Source of the DNA: Pleomorphochaeta sp964545735
Lineage (GTDB): Bacteria; Spirochaetota; Spirochaetia; Sphaerochaetales; Sphaerochaetaceae
Length of the DNA stretch: 12,123 bases
Direction: 5' to 3'
NCBI GenBank assembly: GCA_964545735.1
Contig: CAZJGS010000080.1
Span: 1-12,123, forward strand
Shown here: positions 5,913 to 12,123 of the stretch, one piece after another
Layout of the letters: every line of letters starts with the position of its first letter
Numbering within the stretch: position 1 is the stretch's first letter
Made by a program: the position numbers and the translations under genes
The notes under the pieces: generated by a model
What the model saw: the letters and a program-made list of their open reading frames with translations, nothing else
What the model was told of the DNA's origin: nothing
Database searches by the model: none

Positions 5913-7985
5913 CTAACAAATACTTAGATTTAAATTCTTACTATTTGTTAATTTTTCACTTAATTTGTCTGGTTGTGAAAAGCCAATAATGAAAGTATAG
6001 TTCTTGATTTTTGATATTTCAATTGGATGATTTTCAACATCAATTACTAGCTTTTCTGTTCTACTTTCCGTGCAGCCTAATCTAATTTTTTTAAATGCAC
6101 ACAAATGAGAAATTTCATTACTACTAGGATCTTTTAAATAAACTTGAAGAGTTTCTTTAATAATCCTTTTTTCATTATTTTCTACCTCTACTTGGACAAG
6201 TATTTGATTTTCAACTAATTCTATATTAGCCTCTGTTATTCCAATTTTTCCATAAGTTAGGCCATAGCCAAAGGGATATAAAATATTATCACTTCTTTCA
6301 TACCTGTAGGTTCTTCCCTTCATAGAATAATCATTAAATGGGGGTAGTTTATCTGCACTTTTATAAAAGGTAATTGGTAATTTACCAGAAGGAGCAGCAT
6401 TCCCAAAAATAATATCAGATATAGCTTTACCGCCTCTTGCTCCTGGATACCAACCTAATAGAATTGAATTTGCATTTTTACTACTAAAACTCAAATCTAT
6501 TGAACTTCCTGCTAGTAGTATTACAATATAGGGCTTTCCAAGTTTATCTATTTCTCTAATTAATTCATGCTGTAATCCAGGTAATTTCAAATCAAGTTTA
6601 TCACCTGATGCGCTACTATTTCCTGTATCACCCTCTTCTCCCTCTAAACTTTCATCTAGTCCAACACAGATTATTGATAAATCACTTAAACTAGCTACTG
6701 TTAGTGCTTCTGAAAATCTATCTTTGCTCTTTCCAAGATCTTCTGTATTTTCTGAGGATATATGGCATCCAGAGGAATATCTAACTTTAACTCCAGTATT
6801 ATTAAGTTCATCTTGAATACCTTCTAAAACTGTAATATATCGGGACGAGGTTCCATGATAATTGCCTATTAGTGCTTCTCTACTATTAGCATTTGGTCCA
6901 ATTACGGCAATAGAATTTAAATTTTCTTTGTTTAAAGGTAATAGGCCATCATTTTTTAATAGGACAGTACTATCAATTGCAGCTTGAATTGATAGATCAC
7001 TATGAGATTCACATTCAACAACATCATAGGAAATATTATCGAATTCAGTTGTCTCAAACATTCCAAGTAAATATCGTGTCGTAAAAACTCTAACTAAACA
7101 TTTATCAATTTCAGCTTCACTTATTTTATTTTCTTTTTCTGCTTCTAAAATATATTGATAGGTACATCCACAATTTATATCACAACCTTGTTTAATAGCT
7201 AAACTTACAGAATCGACAGGAGAATCTGTCACTTTATGATTTTGATGAAAATCCCTTATTGCCCAACAGTCTGATACAAAATAACCCTTAAACCCCCATT
7301 GATTTCTAATTATATTTTGCAGGGATTCACTAGCACAGGCTGGCTCTCCATTTACTCTGTTATAGGCTCCCATAACTCCTTCAACATCCGCTTTTTTAAC
7401 AAGTGCTTTAAATGCTGGAAGGTATGTATTATCTAGATCTTCTTGAGATGCTTTTGCATCAAAATGGTGTCTTAGAGACTCTGGCCCGCTATGCACTGCA
7501 AAGTGCTTAGCACAAGCAGCTATTTTAATATATTTACCATCTCCTTGCATTCCATCAACAAAGGCACACCCTATCTCTGAAGTTAAAAAGGGATCTTCCC
7601 CAAAAGTTTCATGGCCTCTTCCCCATCTTGGATCTCTAAAAATATTAATATTAGGTGCCCAAAGAGTTAATCCTTTATATATATCATAATCACCTAATTT
7701 AGATGCCATATTATATTTAGCTCTAGCTTCATCAGCTATTGCAGTAGAAATATCTTTTATTAATTGTTCATCAAAAGTTGCCCCAAGTCCTATAGCTTGA
7801 GGGAACATAGTAGCTACACCTGCTCTAGCTACTCCATGCAAGCCTTCATTCCACCAATTATATTCTTGTACACCTAATCTCTCTATTGAAGGAGCATCAT
7901 ATCTCATTTGTGATGCTTTTTCTGTGATTGTCATTTTAGCAACTAATTCTTTTGCCTTGTTTATGGCCCAAGTTCTTTCTCTCAT
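5913..7985 (-). CDS. Glycoside hydrolase family 3 (beta-xylosidase/beta-glucosidase type)
   Basis: A 690-residue GH3 enzyme that releases beta-linked sugars from the non-reducing end of oligosaccharides with retention. The N-terminal barrel (about residues 1-315) carries YNWWNEGLHGVAR at 43-54, a hallmark of the xylosidase-like GH3 subgroup. It also has RDPRWGRGHETFGEDP, KHFAVHSGPE at 160-169, and the nucleophile Asp239 in FVSDCWAI. The second domain (about 330-570) has the acid/base region GLDESLEGEEGDTGN at 442-456. A fibronectin-III-like tail occupies about 590-680. There is no signal peptide, so it acts in the cytosol on imported oligosaccharides. The ATG has TTTGGAG five bases upstream. 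No sugar transporter or regulator gene stands beside it, and whether xylose or glucose is released cannot be decided from sequence. Confidence 0.93.
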   Translation of the reverse strand: MRERTWAINKAKELVAKMTITEKASQMRYDAPSIERLGVQEYNWWNEGLHGVARAGVATMFPQAIGLGATFDEQLIKDISTAIADEARAKYNMASKLGDYDIYKGLTLWAPNINIFRDPRWGRGHETFGEDPFLTSEIGCAFVDGMQGDGKYIKIAACAKHFAVHSGPESLRHHFDAKASQEDLDNTYLPAFKALVKKADVEGVMGAYNRVNGEPACASESLQNIIRNQWGFKGYFVSDCWAIRDFHQNHKVTDSPVDSVSLAIKQGCDINCGCTYQYILEAEKENKISEAEIDKCLVRVFTTRYLLGMFETTEFDNISYDVVECESHSDLSIQAAIDSTVLLKNDGLLPLNKENLNSIAVIGPNANSREALIGNYHGTSSRYITVLEGIQDELNNTGVKVRYSSGCHISSENTEDLGKSKDRFSEALTVASLSDLSIICVGLDESLEGEEGDTGNSSASGDKLDLKLPGLQHELIREIDKLGKPYIVILLAGSSIDLSFSSKNANSILLGWYPGARGGKAISDIIFGNAAPSGKLPITFYKSADKLPPFNDYSMKGRTYRYERSDNILYPFGYGLTYGKIGITEANIELVENQILVQVEVENNEKRIIKETLQVYLKDPSSNEISHLCAFKKIRLGCTESRTEKLVIDVENHPIEISKIKNYTFIIGFSQPDKLSEKLTNSKNLNLSIC

Positions 7986-8040
7986 ATTTACTCCAAATTA
8001 TTTTTGTTCTTTGTTAAATAGCACAAGCTTATTTCACTAG

Positions 8041-8055
8041 AATCTATAGATTATA
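8041..8055 (-). promoter_or_regulatory. Possible GH3 promoter -10 box and palindrome
   Basis: On the minus strand TATAAT (8055-8050) lies 65 bases before the GH3 ATG, with no good -35 box at the right spacing. It overlaps the perfect 12-base palindrome AATCTATAGATT (8041-8052), which would sit on the start of transcription. A regulator binding there would control the glycosidase; this is inferred from position alone. Confidence 0.3.
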
Positions 8056-8129
8056 CTATCATTTATATACTCTAATCATTTTTAATTCATAATAATAGCC
8101 GAGTAATTGTGATTGTTATAGCCCTACTT

Positions 8130-8149
8130 ATAAAATAAATATATTTTAT
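8130..8149. other. AT-only inverted repeat between GH3 and DUF4256 genes
   Basis: Arms ATAAAATA (8130-8137) and TATTTTAT (8142-8149) are perfectly complementary around AATA. The 300-base gap between the two genes otherwise holds only the possible GH3 promoter and a short direct repeat at 8240-8276. The hairpin has no G-C pair and no flanking T-run, so it is not a convincing terminator. Confidence 0.25.
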
Positions 8150-8239
8150 TAAATCAACAATTATAGTCAGTATATAATCATTAAGAATCACATCTAAAGT
8201 TCTTTTCTTATATATAAAAATGATTATTAAAGTTTCATT

Positions 8240-8276
8240 AAAGAGATTTGTAGTATTTTAGTAAAGAAATTTGTAG
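8240..8276. repeat. Short tandem direct repeat (14-mer, 23-base period)
   Basis: AAAGAGATTTGTAG at 8240-8253 recurs as AAAGAAATTTGTAG at 8263-8276 with one difference, a period of 23 bases. It lies just downstream of the DUF4256 stop codon. No function is apparent; it could be a slippage product. Confidence 0.35.
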
Positions 8277-8284
8277 ATATAACT

Positions 8285-8851
8285 TTAGATTGTTATTGAA
8301 GATCTAAATCCTCTAGAACTGTAATAAGATTCAGCACCATTGTGATATACAAAAATAGTATCATAACGACGATCACAAAATATAGCACCACCGAATTTTC
8401 TTACTTTTTCTGAAGTTTTTATCCAACTTGAGGTTTGTGTATCAAAATCTCCAAATTCCTGTAATTGCCTATATTGTTCTTCACTCAAAATATCAAAACC
8501 CATTTCAAGTGCCATATTAATGGCACTATTACTGGGTTTGTTTTCTTTTCTCTTATCTAAGGCTTCACTGTCATAACAAACACCTCTGCGCCCTTTTGGA
8601 CTTTGCTCAGAGCAATCAAAAAAGGTGTATTCCTGCCGTTCTTTGTTATAAAGAACTACATCAGGCTCCCCTCTGGTTACTTCCATTTCATAAAGGGAAT
8701 TTAGTTTTTCATTATTATCTAAAAGTTTTATTTCCAAGTCTTCCCATTTAATTTCACTATGGAGAAGCATATTATTATCAAAACGAGCTTTTAATATTGC
8801 AAGCAATCTATTTTGCTTTTCTGCTGAAAGTTTCTTTTTAGCTTTATTCAT
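8285..8851 (-). CDS. DUF4256 family protein
   Basis: A 188-residue cytosolic protein of the DUF4256 family (PF14066), full length for that family. Characteristic stretches are GEPDVV (about residues 82-87), the FDCSEQSPKGRRGVCYD motif (about 98-114), the KPSNSAINMALEMG region, FDTQTSSWIKT (about 135-145) and the C-terminal GGAIFCDRRYDTIFVYHNGA. No biochemical function is established for the family to my knowledge; the conserved Cys, Asp and Arg residues suggest an enzymatic or ligand-binding site. It starts 11 bases after the stop of the DUF1801 gene, and its ribosome binding site AAGGG overlaps that stop, so the two genes are co-translated. It has no membrane segment or signal peptide. Confidence 0.85.
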   Translation of the reverse strand: MNKAKKKLSAEKQNRLLAILKARFDNNMLLHSEIKWEDLEIKLLDNNEKLNSLYEMEVTRGEPDVVLYNKERQEYTFFDCSEQSPKGRRGVCYDSEALDKRKENKPSNSAINMALEMGFDILSEEQYRQLQEFGDFDTQTSSWIKTSEKVRKFGGAIFCDRRYDTIFVYHNGAESYYSSRGFRSSITI

Positions 8852-8862
8852 TATAAACGCCC

Positions 8863-9245
8863 TTAGATATTAGTTTTAGTCTTTTCTTTTTTAGTCTTTT
8901 TATTTAAATTCTCTTTAACTCTAAACTCAACAATTTTCTTAATCAAGTGATAATGAATAGGAGTCTTAATAGGGAATTGTACTGAACCTTTTGACATTTT
9001 ATAAGCGGATAATTCTTCTTTGAAAGCATCAATGCCAGATGGACTTGGANNNNNNNNNNNNNNNNNNNNNNNNNNNNNNNNNNNNNNNNNNNNNNNNNNN
9101 NNNNNNNNNNNNNNNNNNNNNNNNNNNNNNNNNNNNNNNNNNNNNNNNNTTTTATTGAGCATCTAATCTTACAAAGGATCTCTTGAATATCATTAGAAAA
9201 TTGCAATATATATCCTTCTATAGTAGTAATTTTATATTGGGGCAT
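8863..9245 (-). CDS. DUF1801 (YdhG-like) protein interrupted by an assembly gap
   Basis: The two sides of the N run carry the two ends of one DUF1801 protein. The N-terminal 32 codons (9245-9150) include SNDIQEILCKIRCSIK, matching the start of the family. The C-terminal part (9048-8866) includes PSPSGIDAFKEELSAY and KGSVQFPIKTPIHYHLIKKIVEFR, the conserved family end, followed by a lysine-rich tail. Small proteins of this type are annotated as iron-chaperone-like (the frataxin-like YdhG/YyaD group), but their real role is uncertain. The ATG has TAGGAG six bases upstream. The 100 N are a placeholder: frames on the two sides do not join across exactly 100 bases, and about 36-38 missing residues are expected. 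The gene is probably intact in the organism. Confidence 0.8.
9050..9149. other. Assembly gap of 100 N
   Basis: Exactly 100 undetermined bases, the usual placeholder for a scaffold join of unknown length. It falls inside the DUF1801 gene. Matching protein ends on both sides indicate that the join is correct, with roughly 110 bases probably missing. Confidence 0.97.
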
Positions 9246-9337
9246 TCTTCTCTCCTAATATTAACTCCTATAAAAACAATAAGCTTAATACTACTAACTA
9301 ATAAATTCAATTTTTAATAGTCCAAAGGAGTTTTAAA

Positions 9338-9754
9338 TTATGATCCCATGATCTCTTCTGGCCTAAGACTATGTCCCACAGCACCAGTCATAAGAAAAGA
9401 GTTAAACTCTTCTCTTTTACTCAACATTACAAAAACTATTATAGCTAGTTTTCTTAATGTTGCTATTATTTATTTGCCTAAACCTTTAGTTTCTTTCATC
9501 TTTTGATAATTAACTAAAAGTATCCATTCTCCAGTTTTCTTTGTAAGTCTCAACAACCCCATACACATCTGAACAAAAGCTGTACTTAGCTCTACAGGTC
9601 CATGTTTAGTTATATGCCCCATATGCACAGTATTGTTAGAACTATGTATGTACGGAGTTAAACCAACATAAGAGCAAAACCTCTTATAATCACCCTCAAA
9701 TCTATCCAGGTCTTTTGTATAGCATGAGATAGTTGCTGCTATAACAAAACTCAT
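9338..9754 (-). pseudogene. IS110-family transposase remnant (Transposase_20 domain, C-terminal part)
   Basis: Only the C-terminal Transposase_20 domain of an IS110/IS116/IS902-type transposase remains. From 9754 the frame reads IAATISCYTKDLDRFEGDYK, then FCSYVGLTPYIHSSNN, the motif HMGHITKHGP, and KMKETKGLGK, the normal order of conserved blocks. A single in-frame TAA at 9472-9470 follows; after it the same frame continues with IIATLRKLAIIVFVMLSKRE, the expected family continuation, to a TAA at 9340-9338. The N-terminal DEDD catalytic half is absent: a stop lies two codons upstream of the first Met and nothing transposase-like precedes it. The element is therefore dead, truncated at its 5' side and broken by a nonsense mutation. 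IS110 elements lack conspicuous terminal repeats, so the original ends cannot be placed. Confidence 0.88.
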
Positions 9755-9894
9755 CCATTATCTAAATTGAAAGATGTATTTTGAGATTCTGTTATAATAA
9801 ATACCTTAATTAATAGATTAGTTAAGCACTCTTTTCAAAAATAAAGAAATAATATGAGCATTATTGTTTGTACAAAAGTCTGCACTTCTGGTAA

Positions 9895-9959
9895 AAGTTA
9901 AATTTAACTTGATAATTATTGACGCTGGACCAAGATAAACATTTTTTTTGTTTATCTTG
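9895..9959. promoter_or_regulatory. Two dyads upstream of the RloAB-like operon
   Basis: AAGTTAAATTTAACTT at 9895-9910 is a perfect 16-base palindrome. At 9931-9940 and 9950-9959, CAAGATAAAC and GTTTATCTTG form a perfect 10-base inverted repeat around a nine-base loop of nearly all T; its right arm overlaps the -35 box of the operon promoter. Both look like sites for dimeric regulators. As RNA, the second could also form a hairpin if transcribed from further upstream. Confidence 0.5.
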
Positions 9960-9985
9960 ACTTATTATATATTTAACATGATAAT
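9957..9985 (+). promoter_or_regulatory. Promoter of the RloAB-like operon
   Basis: TTGACT (9957-9962) and GATAAT (9980-9985) are spaced by 17 bases, each one base from consensus. Transcription should start near 9992, just before the AGGAGG ribosome binding site at 10001-10006, giving a very short leader. The -35 box overlaps the right arm of the dyad at 9931-9959, so binding there would repress. Confidence 0.7.
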
Positions 9986-10015
9986 ATAGATAGAATTAAT
10001 AGGAGGGTAAAATAA

Positions 10016-11287
10016 ATGTTATTATCTTTCCATATAGAAAATTTTAAATCGATTTTGGATGTAACTATACCATTGACTTATGCTGAAAAGAAAGCACCAA
10101 ATGGCTATAAAGAAATGGCTTTGTATCCATTTATCGAAGAAAATGATTTTAGAACAGTTCCTATTTTAGCATTTTATGGAGCAAATGCTTCAGGTAAATC
10201 AAACATAGTAAAAGCTTTTTCACTTCTTACTCATATTGTTCGAAAAAAATATAATCCAAATGATTTTACACCAAATAAATTACATTCTAATAATAGTCCT
10301 ATAATTTTCAAATTAGATTTTTTAAAATCTGGTAAGGAATATTCTTATGCACTTAAAATAGATGATAAAGAAATTATTTATGAGCAGCTTAATCAGGGGG
10401 AAAAGTGTATCTTCTCTATTGATAATAGAGAAGCGCAATTTAATGACTTAACTACTGATGCTTATCCTATTGAAAAGCTTGAATCAATTTTTTCAGTAGA
10501 ATGTTTAGATCATGACAAAAAATTTCTTACACCTTTTTTAACAGTGGTAGGAAGTAATTATGCGGGACTAAATCTTTTTATAACAGATGCTTATATTTTT
10601 CTTACTAAAAAGCTAGAAGTATATGGTTTAAATAGGTTTCCATTTTCTTATGGGATAGAAAAACTTGCTGAAACTAATGATGATGAAGGTTTACAAAATG
10701 CTTTTAATGAAGTGGTAACAATTCTGAGAAAGCTTGATATAGATATAACTCGTATGGAGTTAAAAAGAAATGATATAAGTAACAATCAGAAAATTAATTT
10801 TAGAGATAATCATGAGTATGTTAGAAACTTAAAATCAAAAACATTTACTGAAATTGAAATAAATTCTTACCATAAAGATGTAAATGGTAATGAGATTCAA
10901 TTTGATTTCAATGAAGAATCGACAGGTACACAAAGAGTTGCTTGCTTATTAGGAATTATTTTATCGGTTTTACAAAGAGGGAATATATTAATCATTGATG
11001 AATTAGGTAATTCTCTTCATCCTTATTTATTTGCTGAAATTGTAAGATTATTTAAAGATAAAAGATATAACAAAAAGAATGCTCAGCTAATTTTTACTAC
11101 CCATAATACAGATATTATGGATGATGATATGATGAGAGTTTCTGAATTAGGCATTGTAAAAAAAACATTAAAGAAAGGAACAGAAATTAAGAGAATTTCA
11201 GATTTTGAAGGTGTTAGAAATGTAACAAGCTTTAGAAAACAATATCTTGAAGGAAACTTTTCAGGTATTCCATTTCCATATATTTAA
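10016..11287 (+). CDS. RloA-like AAA/ABC-type ATPase (AAA_15/AAA_21, OLD/AriA-like)
   Basis: A 423-residue ATPase of the OLD/RloA/AriA type, resembling the ABC-ATPase heads of SMC and RecF proteins. FHIENFKSI opens the protein as in that family. Walker A GANASGKS is at 55-62, the signature region ESTGTQR at 301-307, Walker B ILIIDEL with Asp328 and Glu329, and a switch histidine at His363 in TTHNTDIMD. The middle part (about 80-290) is the family's variable insertion. The C-terminus RKQYLEGNFSGIPF is the conserved tail of RloA-like proteins. The ribosome binding site AGGAGG lies nine bases before the ATG. In homologous systems the ATPase senses phage infection and controls a Toprim effector, here the product of the next gene. 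All ATPase residues are present; the trigger is unknown. Confidence 0.88.
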   Translation: MLLSFHIENFKSILDVTIPLTYAEKKAPNGYKEMALYPFIEENDFRTVPILAFYGANASGKSNIVKAFSLLTHIVRKKYNPNDFTPNKLHSNNSPIIFKLDFLKSGKEYSYALKIDDKEIIYEQLNQGEKCIFSIDNREAQFNDLTTDAYPIEKLESIFSVECLDHDKKFLTPFLTVVGSNYAGLNLFITDAYIFLTKKLEVYGLNRFPFSYGIEKLAETNDDEGLQNAFNEVVTILRKLDIDITRMELKRNDISNNQKINFRDNHEYVRNLKSKTFTEIEINSYHKDVNGNEIQFDFNEESTGTQRVACLLGIILSVLQRGNILIIDELGNSLHPYLFAEIVRLFKDKRYNKKNAQLIFTTHNTDIMDDDMMRVSELGIVKKTLKKGTEIKRISDFEGVRNVTSFRKQYLEGNFSGIPFPYI

Positions 11288-11304
11288 TTGAGGTAATGAA
11301 TTCA

Positions 11305-11889
11305 ATGTTTAAGCAGAAGACTATTATTCTTTTAGTATGTGAGGGTCCTTCAGAGAGAGCATATATTCAAAAGCTGAATCGTTATTTTGATGAAGAAGAA
11401 ATACCATTACAATTTATTGCAAGACCCTCAAATGGTGGTCAATTTTCACAGGTAATAAGAAAATATAGAGAACAAAAACGAAATAATAAAAAGTCAATTA
11501 TTAAAATTTGGGTGGATTGGGATATATATTTAAGAAATGATGCTAAAAATATGGATCATTATAAGGCAAAACCATCAGATATTCCTGATTTTTTATTTTC
11601 TTATTTGAATTATGAAGATTTTTTGACTATGCATCTCGATAGTGAAATATTAAATAAGTGGAGGCTCTCTTGTAATAAACGAAATCATTTTACTTCTCCC
11701 TCTCATAGCAGCGAATATATAGAAGAGTTTGTAAAATTTATAGGAAATTATTCAAAAGGAGAGATTCCTTTTGAAATAAACAAGCAGAGTTTAGATAATC
11801 TTAAAAAACACCAGGAAGATTCATCTATACCATTTAAATGTGATTTTGCTGATGAGCTATTTTATTTACTTGGTGCATTAAACGATTGA
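11305..11889 (+). CDS. rloB: RloB-like Toprim-domain protein
   Basis: A protein of 194 residues (197 from the upstream ATG at 11296), the usual length for the RloB family (PF13707). Counting from 11296, the Toprim-like fold is indicated by VCEGPSE with Glu16 in strand one and by the acidic pair Asp74 and Asp76 in WVDWD, a likely metal site for nucleic-acid cleavage. The later YEDFLTMH (residues 106-113) corresponds to the family's conserved FE...LLH-like block. I prefer the second ATG because the ribosome binding site GAGG ends only two bases before the first one but 11 before the second. It follows the ATPase gene by 17 bases, forming an ATPase-plus-Toprim pair as in RloAB and, by analogy, AriAB (PARIS). 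A defence role is inferred from this architecture, not shown. Confidence 0.85.
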   Translation: MFKQKTIILLVCEGPSERAYIQKLNRYFDEEEIPLQFIARPSNGGQFSQVIRKYREQKRNNKKSIIKIWVDWDIYLRNDAKNMDHYKAKPSDIPDFLFSYLNYEDFLTMHLDSEILNKWRLSCNKRNHFTSPSHSSEYIEEFVKFIGNYSKGEIPFEINKQSLDNLKKHQEDSSIPFKCDFADELFYLLGALND

Positions 11890-12123
11890 CATCCCAAAAA
11901 AATAACAGAAAATATAGTAATTTGTGTACTCGTCATTAGACAAATATCCAATTCTATTTCGTTAATTAAATCCATAAAAATATTATCGCTTTTCCAGTTT
12001 ATTATCATGGGAATTCCATTTTTTTATCAAATTAATAAAAAAATTAATGATTAGTCCTATTTAAACAGACAAAAAAAGAGAAGGTTATCAATGGAATGCT
12101 AAAATATCGATTTATTTAAATAA
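11890..12123. other. Downstream region of the RloAB-like operon, weak terminator only
   Basis: A short stem ATGG-GAATT-CCAT (12008-12020) followed by seven T (12020-12026) is the only terminator-like element for the plus-strand operon; with four base pairs it is weak. AGGTTATCAA at 12082-12091 is another copy of a motif seen near the fic gene. A 48-codon minus-strand frame running back into the rloB 3' end lacks a ribosome binding site and is not called. Confidence 0.35.

Noticed and set aside
8130..8149. Terminator for the DUF4256 operon
   Set aside because: The stem has only A-T pairs and no T-run follows on the minus strand.
9397..9411. Palindrome AAGAGTTAAACTCTT as an IS end or operator
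   Set aside because: It lies within the transposase coding remnant, where the codons for KREEFNSF account for it.
11891..12015. Minus-strand frame of about 48 codons overlapping the rloB 3' end
   Set aside because: No Shine-Dalgarno site before its ATG and no recognisable motif; the opposite strand is equally open, which points to composition.

Overview
The window is a 12.1 kb piece of a very AT-rich bacterial chromosome or scaffold. One clue to the lineage is the start of the solute-binding protein: a signal peptide ending in CFA followed by SGQKE, a mature N-terminus often seen in spirochaete binding proteins. A low-GC spirochaete is my best guess, with a clostridial Firmicute as the alternative. 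No rRNA, tRNA or CRISPR array is visible. A run of 100 N (9050-9149) marks an assembly gap.

Layout. (1) 55-2045, minus strand: two singly promoted genes, a Fic-family AMP-transferase with a C-terminal winged helix and a ZmaR-type GNAT acetyltransferase. Each has a dyad over its promoter. (2) 2200-4699, minus strand: a polar amino-acid ABC importer operon (binding protein, permease, ATPase). It is followed by a small GTG-start frame and a second open fragment that may be a decayed fourth gene, and it ends in a strong intrinsic terminator. (3) 4700-5912: 1.2 kb without a normal gene. It holds the importer promoter, a possible seven-residue leader peptide, and a consensus promoter that leads about 290 nt later to four tiled hairpins and an intrinsic terminator. 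This is a good candidate for an undescribed structured RNA. (4) 5913-7985, minus strand: a cytosolic GH3 beta-glycosidase, probably a xylosidase or glucosidase. (5) 8285-9245, minus strand: a two-gene operon of a DUF1801 protein (cut by the N gap) and a DUF4256 protein. (6) 9338-9754: a degraded IS110-family transposase C-terminus. (7) 10016-11889, plus strand: an ATPase plus RloB-type Toprim pair, an OLD/PARIS-like candidate phage-defence module with its own strong promoter and a large dyad.

Functionally the region mixes nutrient acquisition (amino-acid uptake, glycan hydrolysis), modification enzymes (Fic, GNAT) and an accessory island (IS scar plus defence pair) that is the only plus-strand unit. 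The two most interesting items are the structured RNA candidate at 5401-5734 and the RloAB-like module at 9895-11889.
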